A stretch of DNA of 64,000 bases from DASYAE01 sp036501535 (lineage in GTDB: Bacteria > Actinomycetota > Actinomycetes > Streptomycetales > Catenulisporaceae), in assembly GCA_036501535.1 (NCBI GenBank), contig DASYAE010000237.1, positions 62,001-126,000 on the forward strand. The letters are read 5' to 3'. The position numbers and the translations under genes were made by a program. The notes under the pieces are model-generated. The model ran no database searches, was not told the DNA's origin, and saw nothing but the letters and a program-made list of their open reading frames with translations. Below are positions 32,289 to 41,143 of the stretch, one piece after another (positions within the stretch are counted from its first letter, which is position 1; every line of letters starts with the position of its first letter).

Positions 32289-33523
32289 GCGACGGCTTCC
32301 TGTTCGTCTCCCCGCCCTTGGCCGGCCACGTGAACCCGATGGCCTCCGTGGCCGGGGAACTGGCCGCGCGAGGGCACCGGGTCGCCTGGGCGGGCTCCGA
32401 GGCGTACCTGCGCCCCCGCCTCGGCCCGCACGCCGTGATCCACCCGATTCCCATGCGGGTGCACCGCGGCGGGGCCGAACGCGGCCTGGCGGCGACCAAA
32501 TCGCGCTGGCAGGGATACATCGCGCCGCACGCCGCGGCGACCCGGTCGGGCATCGACGGCGCGGTCCGCGCCTTCCGGCCGGGCGTGCTGGTCGTCGACC
32601 AGCACGCCGTGGCCGGAGCGATCGCGGCGCACCGCCACGCGCTGCCGTGGGCGAGCATGGCGACGACCACCATGGAGCTGACCCGGCCGTACCGGGGCCT
32701 TCCGCTGGTGGAGGCGTGGATCAGGGCACAGATGGCGGCGATCTGGACGGCGGCCGGCATGCCCGGCGAGCCGCCACACGACCTGCGCTTCTCCCCGCAC
32801 CTGGTGATCTCGTTCCTCGACGCCGGGCTGGCCGGCGCGCGGGTGCCGGGCACAGGTGTGGCCGGCCTGGCGCCCGGCGAGCCGCTGTGGCCCGACAACA
32901 CCGTGCTGGTCGGCCCCGCGCTGCCGCACCGCCTGCCCGCGGCCGACTTCCCCTGGGAGTGGCTCGACCCCGGCCGCCGGCACGTCCTGGTGACCGTCGG
33001 CACCCTGGCGCTGGGCTTCGCCGACGACTTCTACCGCAGGATGACCGAGGCGCTGCGCCCGCTCGGCGACCGCCTTCAGGCGATCGTGGTCGCGCCCGAG
33101 ACCATGGTGCCCGACCCGTCGGAGCACGTCATGGCGCGCCCGACCGTGCCGGTCCTCGAACTGATGCCCAGGCTGGACGCAGTGGTCTGCCACGCCGGCG
33201 TCAACACCGTGTGCGAGGCGCTGGCCCACGCCGTGCCCCTGGTGCTCGCCCCCGTCCGGAGCGACCAGCCCATCACCGCGGCGCAGGTCGAGGCGGCCGG
33301 CGCGGGCATCAGGGTGCGATTCGACGGGACCCCGCCGGAGCGGCTGCGCACGGCGTTGCTGACAGTGCTCGACGATCCGTCCTACCGCGCCGCCGCCGGG
33401 CGCGTGCGCGAGTCGTTCCGGGCCGCCGGCGGCGCTCCCGCCGCGGCCGACCACCTCGAAGCACTCGCCCGGAGACACGCGGTGAGCCGACGAAGGGAGA
33501 GAAGTGCCGAAGGTGCTGCGTGA
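32285..33523 (+). CDS. Macrolide-type (MGT, GT1) glycosyltransferase
   Basis: GT-B enzyme of 412 aa. The N-terminal GFLFVSPPLAGHVNPMASVA with the catalytic His region and the C-terminal donor motif (LDAVVCHAGVNTVCEALAHAVPLV, HAGxNT type) are complete. It has VRSDQPITA after the donor loop. The start overlaps the carrier-protein stop. It should transfer a nucleotide-activated sugar to the product; a donor may come from the UDP-sugar decarboxylase encoded at 14128-15105. Its last 20 bases overlap the ABC permease gene. Confidence 0.9.
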   Translation: MSDGFLFVSPPLAGHVNPMASVAGELAARGHRVAWAGSEAYLRPRLGPHAVIHPIPMRVHRGGAERGLAATKSRWQGYIAPHAAATRSGIDGAVRAFRPGVLVVDQHAVAGAIAAHRHALPWASMATTTMELTRPYRGLPLVEAWIRAQMAAIWTAAGMPGEPPHDLRFSPHLVISFLDAGLAGARVPGTGVAGLAPGEPLWPDNTVLVGPALPHRLPAADFPWEWLDPGRRHVLVTVGTLALGFADDFYRRMTEALRPLGDRLQAIVVAPETMVPDPSEHVMARPTVPVLELMPRLDAVVCHAGVNTVCEALAHAVPLVLAPVRSDQPITAAQVEAAGAGIRVRFDGTPPERLRTALLTVLDDPSYRAAAGRVRESFRAAGGAPAAADHLEALARRHAVSRRRERSAEGAA

Positions 33524-34271
33524 CATATGGATCGTCTTCCAGCGGCACATCCTGCTGATGGTGCGCAAGCCGCTGTGGATCTTCCTGGGCGTCGCCCAGC
33601 CGGTGGTCTACCTCGCCCTGTTCGCGCCGCTGCTCAAGCCGGCCCTCGCCTCCCTTGGCGCCGACTCGATGAGCGCCGCCTACCGGATCTACGTGCCGGG
33701 CATGCTCGTCGCCCTGGCGCTGGGCGCCGGGCTGTACTCCGGCTTCGGCCTGCTCGAGGAACTGGCGTCCGGCGTGATCGAACGACTGCAGGTCACCCCG
33801 GTCAGCCGGGTCGCGCTGCTGCTCGGGCGGGCGCTGCGGGACGTGGTGATGCTCATGGTCCAGGCCGCCATCATCATCGTGCTCTCCCTGCCGCTGGGCC
33901 TGTTCGTCAAGGTCTCCGACCTGCTGCTGGCCTATGTGACGCTGGCCCTGATCACGCTGACCGCCGCGTCGTTCTCGTACGGCATCTCGATCAAGGTCAG
34001 CGATCCGAACGTGCTGGGGCAGCTGGTCAACAACGTCGCCCAGCCGGTGATGCTGCTGTCCGGCACGCTGCTGCCGATCGCGCTGGCGCCGCTGTGGCTG
34101 CGCCGGGCGGCCGACTGGAACCCGTTCGACTGGGCCGTCAACGGCATGCGCGCGCTGTTCGCCGGCCACGGCGGCGCGCCGCAGGTCTGGCAGGGCATCG
34201 CGATCATGGCCGGATTCTCGGTCGTGGTCGTCGCCTGGTCGGCGCGCCAGTTCGCGAAGGCCGTGCGATGA
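33504..34271 (+). CDS. ABC-2 type exporter permease (DrrB-like)
   Basis: Membrane protein of 255 aa with about six hydrophobic helices and the ABC-2 pattern FLGVAQPVVYLALFAPLL, FGLLEELASGVIERLQVTPVSR and NPFDWAVNGMR. GTG 33504 follows AAGGGAGAG and lies inside the end of the glycosyltransferase gene. With the ATPase encoded next it forms a daunorubicin-type exporter that removes the product and gives self-resistance. Confidence 0.92.
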   Translation: MPKVLRDIWIVFQRHILLMVRKPLWIFLGVAQPVVYLALFAPLLKPALASLGADSMSAAYRIYVPGMLVALALGAGLYSGFGLLEELASGVIERLQVTPVSRVALLLGRALRDVVMLMVQAAIIIVLSLPLGLFVKVSDLLLAYVTLALITLTAASFSYGISIKVSDPNVLGQLVNNVAQPVMLLSGTLLPIALAPLWLRRAADWNPFDWAVNGMRALFAGHGGAPQVWQGIAIMAGFSVVVVAWSARQFAKAVR

Positions 34272-35287
34272 GCGCGCAGGGCGCCGTGGTCATCGAGGCC
34301 AAGGGCCTGCGCAAGTCGTTCCGCACCCGCAAGCGCCGCAAGACCACCACCGTCGAGGCCGTGGTCGGCATCGACCTGCACGTGGCCGCGGGCGAGATCT
34401 TCGGCTTCCTCGGCCCGAACGGGGCGGGCAAGACCACGACCCTGCGGATGTTCGCCACCCTGCTGCCGCCCGACGACGGCGAGGCCCGCATCGCCGGCGC
34501 CGACCTGCGCACCGAGCCGGAAGCGGTGCGCCGCAGCATCGGCTACATCGCCCAGGGCGGCGGTACCTGGAACGAGGCCACCGCCCGCGAGGAACTGGTC
34601 TTCCAGGCCCGCATCCACGGGATCGGCAAGAGCCAGGCGCAGGCCCGGGCCGCGACCGCCGTGGACGCCTTCGACCTGGCGGACTACGCCGACCGCAACT
34701 GCAAGACCTACTCCGGCGGGCAGCGCCGCCGCGTCGACATCGCGCTGGGCGTCGTGCACGACCCCAGAGTCGTCTTCCTGGACGAGCCGACCGTCGGGCT
34801 GGACCCGCACAGCCGCGTGCACATGTGGCAGGCGGTGCGCCGGCTGCGGGCGGACGGCATGACCGTCTTCCTGACCACGCACTACCTCGACGAGGCGGAC
34901 GCGCTGTGCGACCGGATCGCCATCATCGACCACGGCGAGATCGTGGCCGAGGGCACCCCGGCCGAGCTCAAGCGGGAGGTCTCGGGCGACGTGATCACCG
35001 TCGACTTCGCCGAGGGGGAGGACACCGGGGCGCAGGACGGCGCCACGGTGGCCGAGACGGCCCGCAAGGCCGTCGAGATCCTCGTCGCAGAGCCCTACCT
35101 GCGCTCGGCCGAGGCGCGCGAGGGCGGCGGCGTGCGCCTGACCGTCGACACCGGGAAGGCGGCGATACCCCGGATCCTGCGGACCCTGGAGAACGCCGGC
35201 CTGGAGCCGGCCACGCTCGAACTCCACCGGCCCACCCTCGACGACGTGTTCCTGGCCAAGACCGGGCGTTCGCTGCACGAGGACTGA
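34268..35287 (+). CDS. ABC exporter ATP-binding protein (DrrA-like)
   Basis: The protein has 339 aa. Walker A is GPNGAGKTT, the signature YSGGQRRRVDIA, Walker B VVFLDEPTVGLD and the switch His is in TTHYLDEA. The C-terminal 100 residues (VITVDFAEGED onward) form the extra domain typical of DrrA-type proteins. ATGA overlap with the permease gene. It ends the plus-strand operon; the LacI gene converges 22 bases on. Confidence 0.95.
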   Translation: MSAQGAVVIEAKGLRKSFRTRKRRKTTTVEAVVGIDLHVAAGEIFGFLGPNGAGKTTTLRMFATLLPPDDGEARIAGADLRTEPEAVRRSIGYIAQGGGTWNEATAREELVFQARIHGIGKSQAQARAATAVDAFDLADYADRNCKTYSGGQRRRVDIALGVVHDPRVVFLDEPTVGLDPHSRVHMWQAVRRLRADGMTVFLTTHYLDEADALCDRIAIIDHGEIVAEGTPAELKREVSGDVITVDFAEGEDTGAQDGATVAETARKAVEILVAEPYLRSAEAREGGGVRLTVDTGKAAIPRILRTLENAGLEPATLELHRPTLDDVFLAKTGRSLHED

Positions 35288-35309
35288 TCCCGCGGCGCAC
35301 CCCCGCGCG

Positions 35310-36383
35310 TTATTTGCCGCCTTGGGCTTGGATCGCCCTGGTGGTCTCGCGCACCCTGAGTTCGGGTTGGAATATGACCTGCTGATGGGCGTGCGTATCC
35401 GGGTGGAGCGCCTCGTCGAGCAGGAGCGTGGTCGCCAGGTAGCCGAGGTGCGCCTTGGGCTGGTGGATCGTGGTCAGCGGCAGCGGGTTCTGCTCCGCGA
35501 TCTCGATGTCGTCGAACCCCACGACCGAGACCTCGTCCGGCACCCTGACACCCTGACGGTAGAGCCCTGCGATCACGCCGAGGGCGAGCAGGTCGTTGCC
35601 GCAGGCGACGCCGGTGACCTCGGGATGCTGCTCGCGCAGCTGCACGGCGGCCAGCCGGCCTTCCGCCGCGGTGCCCAGCGTCCCGACCTCGATGACCGCG
35701 CAGGAGTCCTCGGGCAGTCCGCGCCGCTGCAGGGCGCGGCGCACTCCCTGCAGTCTCTCCCGGTATTGGCCGATCGAGAGCGCGGCGGTCACGAAGGCGA
35801 GGTGCCGGTGGCCGAGATCGAGTAAGTGCTCTGCCGCCAGGTCGCCGCCTCCGGCGTCGTCGACGCGCACCGAGCAGTACTCGTGCCGCGGCCGCCCGAG
35901 CAGGACCACCGCCGTTCCGCGCTCGCGCAGCCGCTCGAGCGTCTCGGTGCCCTCGTCGACCGGGCTGATCACGACGCCCAGCACCCGCTGCTCCTCGAGG
36001 GATTCGAGGTAGCCGCGCTCCTGCTCGGCGTCCTCGTCGGAGTTGCACAGGATCAGCAGCCGTCCGTGCTCGCGCGCGGCGTCCTCCGCGCCTCTGGCCA
36101 GTTCGGTGAAGAAGGGGTTGCGCACATCCAGCGCCACCAGCCCGATCATCCGGCCGTAGCGGCCGCGCAGCTGCGCCGCGCCGGCGTGCCTGACGAAGCC
36201 CAGTGCCTCGATGGCCTCCAGGACCCGGCGGCGCTTCTCCGGCGCCACGGCGCTGGAACGGTTCAAGACATTGGACACGGTGCCGAGGCTGACTCCGGCC
36301 TCGGCTGCCACATCCCGAATGGTCACAGTGCGCTGGTTTACCCGATTTTCTTCCGAATTCTTCTTGCCAGAAGATCCACTCAC
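35310..36383 (-). CDS. LacI-family transcriptional repressor
   Basis: The protein has 357 aa, GTG start after GGGGAGA. The HTH is VTIRDVAAEAGVSLGTVSNV with the hinge helix KRRRVLEAIEALGF; the periplasmic-binding-like domain follows (GRMIGLVALDVRNPFF). One leucine in the LacI core (AEHLLDLGH) is encoded by TTA at 35823-35825. It is divergent from the sugar ABC operon and should bind the palindrome at 36439-36454, with a sugar as inducer. Confidence 0.93.
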   Translation of the reverse strand: MSGSSGKKNSEENRVNQRTVTIRDVAAEAGVSLGTVSNVLNRSSAVAPEKRRRVLEAIEALGFVRHAGAAQLRGRYGRMIGLVALDVRNPFFTELARGAEDAAREHGRLLILCNSDEDAEQERGYLESLEEQRVLGVVISPVDEGTETLERLRERGTAVVLLGRPRHEYCSVRVDDAGGGDLAAEHLLDLGHRHLAFVTAALSIGQYRERLQGVRRALQRRGLPEDSCAVIEVGTLGTAAEGRLAAVQLREQHPEVTGVACGNDLLALGVIAGLYRQGVRVPDEVSVVGFDDIEIAEQNPLPLTTIHQPKAHLGYLATTLLLDEALHPDTHAHQQVIFQPELRVRETTRAIQAQGGK

Positions 36384-36400
36384 GACATCTCCCCGAAACC

Positions 36401-36454
36401 TTGACGGGCCTACAAGGCCCGCATATTATCACCTCAAGTTTGAAACGGTTCAAA
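36401..36454 (+). promoter_or_regulatory. Promoter and LacI-type operator of the sugar ABC operon
   Basis: TTGACG (36401-36406), 17 bases, then TATTAT (36424-36429) is a near-consensus promoter. The start point would be near 36436. TTTGAAACGGTTCAAA (36439-36454), with a central CG as in LacI operators, lies just after it. The spacer holds another palindrome, GGGCCT-ACA-AGGCCC (36406-36420). A repressor on the first site would block initiation. Confidence 0.75.
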
Positions 36455-36542
36455 ATCTGGACCGGCCAGCGGGCGACCCGCCCAAACCGTCCGGCCACCC
36501 CCTCGTCGGCGCACTTCAGCCCCGCTTTCCCGGGAGAACTCC

Positions 36543-37631
36543 ATGAGATCGACGTTACGCATCAGGCTGGTCGTCTGCGGCCTCGCCGCGCTCGTCGCGG
36601 CGGGCGGATGCTCATCTGCCGGCGGCTCGGGCGGGACCTCCGCGGCCGCCGGCTCCGGAGGCGCGGCGTACACCGCCGCCGAGGTCGCGGCCGCCACCGG
36701 CAGCTACGACGTCAAGCCGCTGTTCGCCGTGCCCAAGCAGCTTCCCAAGAAGTACCGGCTCGCCTTCCTCAGCCCCGGTCTGAGCTATCCCTACTTCGCC
36801 ACCTGGAACGCCGGGATGAAGGCCGCTGCGAAGTTCTACGGCGTGGACCTCGACGTGCTCGACCTCAACTTCAACTACGACACCGAACTCGCGCAGTACC
36901 AGCAGGAGTCGGTGAAGTACCCGGACGTCATCGGATCCCAGGTGATGAACGAGGCGACCTACAACCAGGCCACCAAGGACGGCGCCAAGGTCGTGCTTAT
37001 CGACGGGACGTTCCAGAGCGTGCCGCACTTCGGGGTCGACGACCAGCAGGTCGGCAAGCTGGCCGTGGACACGATGGCCTCGGCCGCCAAGGCCAAGATG
37101 ACCGGGGCGTGGCAGGGCAGGAAGGTCGACGTGGTCGGCATCTCCTCGCCCAACTGCACGCCGTGCGACACCCGGGTCAAGGCCTCGTTCGCCGAGGCCG
37201 AGTCGGTGCTCGGAATCCCGGCCGCGAACACCACGATGCTGATCCCGCAGGGCCAGGACCCGACCACGTCGGCCGGCTCCACGTTCAACGACTTCCTCAC
37301 CGCCCACCCGGACGACGCGGTGCTGGTCGTCTCCTACGGCGACGAGCCGGTGATCGGGGCGATCGACGCGGCGAAGGCGGCGAACCGCGGCGGCGACGTG
37401 CTGGCGGTCAGCAGCGGCGGCGACAGCGCCGCCCGGCTGGCGCTGCGCGACCCGAGCGACAAGGGGATCCTCATGGCGTCCATCGACTTCCAGCCCTACT
37501 CGGAGGGATGGAACTGGGTCGAGGCGGCCATCGCCACGGCCATGGGCAAGCCGTTCGGGACCTACGCGGTCGACCGCATCCTCACCTCGGCCGACGTCAA
37601 CCAGTACTACCCCCAGGACAAGGCGCAATGA
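36543..37631 (+). CDS. Sugar ABC transporter substrate-binding lipoprotein
   Basis: The protein has 362 aa with GGGAGAA before the ATG. The signal peptide ends at a lipobox LVAAGGC, with the Cys as lipid anchor, followed by a Ser/Gly linker. The mature part is a ribose/rhamnose-type periplasmic binding protein (YRLAFLSPGLSYPYFATWNAGM near the start of the core, GDEPVIGAIDAAKAAN later). It captures a sugar outside the membrane for the permease and ATPase encoded next. Confidence 0.9.
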   Translation: MRSTLRIRLVVCGLAALVAAGGCSSAGGSGGTSAAAGSGGAAYTAAEVAAATGSYDVKPLFAVPKQLPKKYRLAFLSPGLSYPYFATWNAGMKAAAKFYGVDLDVLDLNFNYDTELAQYQQESVKYPDVIGSQVMNEATYNQATKDGAKVVLIDGTFQSVPHFGVDDQQVGKLAVDTMASAAKAKMTGAWQGRKVDVVGISSPNCTPCDTRVKASFAEAESVLGIPAANTTMLIPQGQDPTTSAGSTFNDFLTAHPDDAVLVVSYGDEPVIGAIDAAKAANRGGDVLAVSSGGDSAARLALRDPSDKGILMASIDFQPYSEGWNWVEAAIATAMGKPFGTYAVDRILTSADVNQYYPQDKAQ

Positions 37632-38737
37632 CCAACCCGTCCACACAGACCTCGACGACGTCGTGGCGCACCGGCGATGCGAATCCACCGGCTGATACCA
37701 CAGCCCGCAGGTCCGCGCTGGAGAGCCTCGGCGTGCTCAACCCGGCCGGCTGGCTCCGGCCCGCCGGACCCTCGGGGCCGGAGCGGGCCGGACACCGCAG
37801 CGCCTTCGACCGGCTGTTCGATCTCGGCATCTACGTCGCCCTGGCCGTACTCGTCGGGTACTTCTGGCAGGCCTCGCCCTACTTCATGACGCAGCGCAAC
37901 CTGCTCAACGTCGGCGCCGCCGTGGCGGTGACCGGCGTGCTGGCCGCGGGAATGACGATCGCCCTGATCGCGGGACAGCTCGATCTGACCGTCGGCGCGA
38001 ACATCGCGCTGACCAGCGTCGTGGTATCCCTGGTGATCGAGAGGCTCGGCTGGAGCACACCGCCGGCCGCGCTGCTCGGCCTGGCCGTCGGCGTCGCGAT
38101 CGGCCTGGCGAACACCGCGCTGGTCGTCGGCGTCGGCATCAACTCCATCATCGCCACCCTGGCCATGGGCATCGTGATCCGCGCCATCGCGCTGATCAGC
38201 ACCGACGGCCAGACCGTGCCGCTGACCAACCTCGCGCTGCCGAGCTTCATGGAGGACCGGCCGCTCGGCGTGCCGACCTCCGTGTGGATCCTGGCAGCGG
38301 TCTTCCTCGCCTGCTGGGTGGTCCTGACCTTCACCCGGGCGGGCTGGCACATCTACGGCGTGGGCGGCAACTCCAGCGCCGCGCTGCGCGCCGGGGTGCG
38401 CACCAAGCGGCTTTACGCCGGGGTGTTCATCGCCACCGGCATTCTCGCGGCGATCGGCGGGATCATCACCACGGGCACCTCGAGCAGCGGCGGGCCCGAC
38501 TACGCGAACGGCGCCGAGTTCAACGTGCTCACCGCGGTGCTGCTCGGCGGAATCGGCCTGGCCGGAGGCTCGGGACGGGTCCAGCGCACGCTCGCCGGCG
38601 TGCTGGTGATCGGCGTCCTGAACAACGGGCTGACCCTGATCTCGGTCGACTCCTACTACCAGCAACTCGCCCAGGGCGCGGCCTTCGTGCTCGCCGTCGT
38701 CCTCGGCGCAGTCGGCGAGCGGCGGAGGGCCCGATGA
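37628..38737 (+). CDS. Sugar ABC transporter permease (ribose type)
   Basis: The protein has 369 aa from the ATG overlapping the previous stop. An N-terminal cytosolic tail of about 60 residues precedes eight or more hydrophobic helices. AGQLDLTVGANIALTSVV and GGIGLAGGSGRVQRTL are BPD_transp_2 signatures. Only one permease gene is present, so a homodimer is expected. Confidence 0.92.
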   Translation: MTNPSTQTSTTSWRTGDANPPADTTARRSALESLGVLNPAGWLRPAGPSGPERAGHRSAFDRLFDLGIYVALAVLVGYFWQASPYFMTQRNLLNVGAAVAVTGVLAAGMTIALIAGQLDLTVGANIALTSVVVSLVIERLGWSTPPAALLGLAVGVAIGLANTALVVGVGINSIIATLAMGIVIRAIALISTDGQTVPLTNLALPSFMEDRPLGVPTSVWILAAVFLACWVVLTFTRAGWHIYGVGGNSSAALRAGVRTKRLYAGVFIATGILAAIGGIITTGTSSSGGPDYANGAEFNVLTAVLLGGIGLAGGSGRVQRTLAGVLVIGVLNNGLTLISVDSYYQQLAQGAAFVLAVVLGAVGERRRAR

Positions 38738-39540
38738 CCGCGGTCGAGACGACGGACACCGCGCTGCTGAGCGCGGAGGGGGTCGGCAAGCTCTTCGGCC
38801 ACGTGCGGGCGCTGCGCGACGTGTCGTTCGACCTGCGCGCCGGGGAGGTGCTCGCCGTGGTGGGCGACAACGGCGCGGGCAAGAGCACTCTGATCAAGAC
38901 GCTGTCCGGGGTCTACGACCTGACCGAGGGGCAGCTGAGGGTGCGCGGCGAGCGGGTGGCCTTCGCCAAACCGGCCGACGCCGCCGCGCACGGCATCGCG
39001 ACGGTGTACCAGGACCTTGCCCTGGTCGACACCCGGGACGTGGCCGCGAACCTGTTCCTCGGCCGCGAGCTGCGCCGCGGCCCGTTCGTCGACCGGCGCC
39101 GGATGTACCGGGAGGCCGAGCGGATCCTGGACGGGTTCACCATGAACCTGCCCTCGGTGCGGGTCCCGATCTACCTGCTCTCCGGCGGACAGCGGCAGGC
39201 CGTGGCCATCGCCCGGGTGCTGGTGGGCGGTGCCGACGTGGTGATCATGGACGAGCCGACCGCGGCGCTCGGCGTCCAGGAGTCCGAGCGGGTGCTGCGC
39301 CTGGTGGGCGAGCTGCGCGACGCCGGCAAGGCGATCATTCTGATCAGCCACAATCTGCAGCAGGTGTGGCAGACCGCCGACCGCGTCATGGTGATGCACC
39401 TGGGCCGGGTGGCGGGAATCCGGCGCCGGGCCGAGACGACGGTCGACGAGATCGTCAAACTGATCGTGTACGGAGACTCCGCCACCTCCGACACCTCCGG
39501 GGATCCGGGCGACGGTGCGGCGCGGCAGGTGGGTGCATGA
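38734..39540 (+). CDS. Sugar ABC transporter ATP-binding protein
   Basis: Single-domain ATPase of 268 aa, half the size of RbsA-type duplicates. Walker A GDNGAGKST, signature LLSGGQRQAVAIAR, Walker B VVIMDEPTAALG and switch His in LISHNLQQV are all complete. The start overlaps the permease stop. It energises uptake with the two preceding gene products. Confidence 0.93.
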   Translation: MTAVETTDTALLSAEGVGKLFGHVRALRDVSFDLRAGEVLAVVGDNGAGKSTLIKTLSGVYDLTEGQLRVRGERVAFAKPADAAAHGIATVYQDLALVDTRDVAANLFLGRELRRGPFVDRRRMYREAERILDGFTMNLPSVRVPIYLLSGGQRQAVAIARVLVGGADVVIMDEPTAALGVQESERVLRLVGELRDAGKAIILISHNLQQVWQTADRVMVMHLGRVAGIRRRAETTVDEIVKLIVYGDSATSDTSGDPGDGAARQVGA

Positions 39541-40760
39541 CCGTCCCGACCGACACCGCTCCGGTCCGATTCCCCGCGGGCCCCGCGGCGAACGGCCGGC
39601 CGCGTCCGGCCCGGCCGGGCGATCCCGGATCACACGACCCTGATCCGATCGAGGTGCTGGCCTACTACTACCCACAATGGCACGTCGACCGGCTCAACGT
39701 CTCGATGCACGGCGCGGGCTGGACCGAGTGGCCCCTGGTGCGCGCCGCCCGTCCGCGCTTCGCAGGGCACGCACAACCCAAGCATCCGCTCTGGGGCGCC
39801 GCGGACGAGGCCACCCCCGCCGCCGCCGACCGGGCGGTGGACACGGCGCTGAACCACGGGATCGACGGGTTCCTGGTCGACTGGTACTGGTACGACAACC
39901 AGCCCTTCCTCAACCGCGCACTGGACGAGGGACTGCTGCGCGCCGAGCGGACATCGGAGTTCCGCTTCGCGCTGATGTGGGCCAACCACGACTGGAACGA
40001 CCTGTTCCCGGCAGGCTCGGCGCGCCCCGCGACCCTCCTGCCGGCCCCGAACTCGCGCTACCACGCGCGCTGTGCCTTCCGGCACGTGATCGAGCGCTAC
40101 CTGACCCATCCGTCGTACTGGCGGCTGCACGGCGCCGCCTATTTCTCGATCTACGACGTGCCCGCGTTCGTCGCGGGCATGGGCGGGCCCGCCGCCGCCG
40201 CCGACACCCTGGCCCGCTTCCGCGCGGGCGCCGAGGCTGCGGGCGCCGGCGAACTGCACCTCAACGCGGTCGTCAACTTCCAGATCGCCGATCCCGCGGC
40301 CATGGCCGCCGAACTCGGCTTCGACAGCGTCACGCACTACACCTGGTGGCACCACCCCGAAGCCGGCTTCGACGCCTTCCCGGCCACCGGTTACCGCACC
40401 GTGCACGCACGCGCCCGCGAAGTGTGGCGCGACTTCGACGACACCCTGCCCGTCCCCTACCTGCCGAACGTGACAGTGGGCTGGGATCCGAGCCCGCGCA
40501 CGCTCGAGTGGAACATGCAGAGCGAGGCGGGCTACCCCTACACCAGTGTCCTGATCGACAACACGCCGCAGAACGTCGGCGCCGCGGTGCGCGACGCCCT
40601 CGCCCTCGTCGCACCCCGCGCCGACCACCGCGTGGTCACCATCAACGCCTGGAACGAGTGGACCGAGGGCAGCTTCCTCGAACCCGAAGCGCAGTACGGA
40701 TACGGCTACCTCGAAGCGGTCCGGGACGCGGTCGCCGCCCAGGCCCGGAGGACGGCATGA
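39537..40760 (+). CDS. GH99-like (WbsX-type) glycoside hydrolase domain protein
   Basis: The protein has 407 aa, start overlapping the ATPase stop. The WbsX/GH99-like signatures are clear: EVLAYYYPQWHVD, GFLVDWYWYDN, FALMWANHDWND and INAWNEWTEGSFLEP. No signal peptide, so it acts in the cytosol on the imported sugar or oligosaccharide. GH99 enzymes cleave alpha-mannosidic bonds; the specificity of this subgroup is not established. Confidence 0.8.
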   Translation: MTVPTDTAPVRFPAGPAANGRPRPARPGDPGSHDPDPIEVLAYYYPQWHVDRLNVSMHGAGWTEWPLVRAARPRFAGHAQPKHPLWGAADEATPAAADRAVDTALNHGIDGFLVDWYWYDNQPFLNRALDEGLLRAERTSEFRFALMWANHDWNDLFPAGSARPATLLPAPNSRYHARCAFRHVIERYLTHPSYWRLHGAAYFSIYDVPAFVAGMGGPAAAADTLARFRAGAEAAGAGELHLNAVVNFQIADPAAMAAELGFDSVTHYTWWHHPEAGFDAFPATGYRTVHARAREVWRDFDDTLPVPYLPNVTVGWDPSPRTLEWNMQSEAGYPYTSVLIDNTPQNVGAAVRDALALVAPRADHRVVTINAWNEWTEGSFLEPEAQYGYGYLEAVRDAVAAQARRTA

Positions 40761-41074
40761 CTCATCGCATCACGCAGGCCCTCGTCCTTCCCGCCGCGCA
40801 TCTGACGGAATACATACGCCGTCACGACGACCTGTGGAGCGAGATCCGCGAGGGCATCGCCGAGCACGGCGGCCGGAACTTCTCCATCTTCGCCGCACCG
40901 GAACTCGACCGGGTCATCACCTACGTCGAGGTCGAGGACCTGCGGCGATGGCAGGGCGGCGCGGTCAGCCCGGCCACCCGCCGCTGGTGGCGGCACATGG
41001 CCGAGATCATGCCGACCAACCCGGACCTGTCCCCGATCTCGCTGTCCTGCGAAGAGGTCTTCCACCAGGACTGA
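40757..41074 (+). CDS. L-rhamnose mutarotase-like protein
   Basis: The protein has 105 aa. Ferredoxin-like fold of the RhaM family: ALVLPAAHLTEYIRRHDDLW with the conserved His, and RWWRHMAEIMPTNPD. It interconverts anomers of a deoxyhexose, suggesting that the imported sugar is L-rhamnose, L-fucose or a similar compound. ATGA overlap with the preceding gene. Confidence 0.82.
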   Translation: MTHRITQALVLPAAHLTEYIRRHDDLWSEIREGIAEHGGRNFSIFAAPELDRVITYVEVEDLRRWQGGAVSPATRRWWRHMAEIMPTNPDLSPISLSCEEVFHQD

Positions 41075-41143
41075 ACAGTCACGCTCACCCCACCCTCACC
41101 TCCACCCTCATCCTTGGATCCACACGCGCGAAGGAGCCGTGTC

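Noticed and set aside
33504..35287. Anthracycline cluster, because of DrrAB-like exporter genes
   Set aside because: DrrAB-type exporters serve many products, and no type II polyketide synthase pair, cyclase or aromatase is present.
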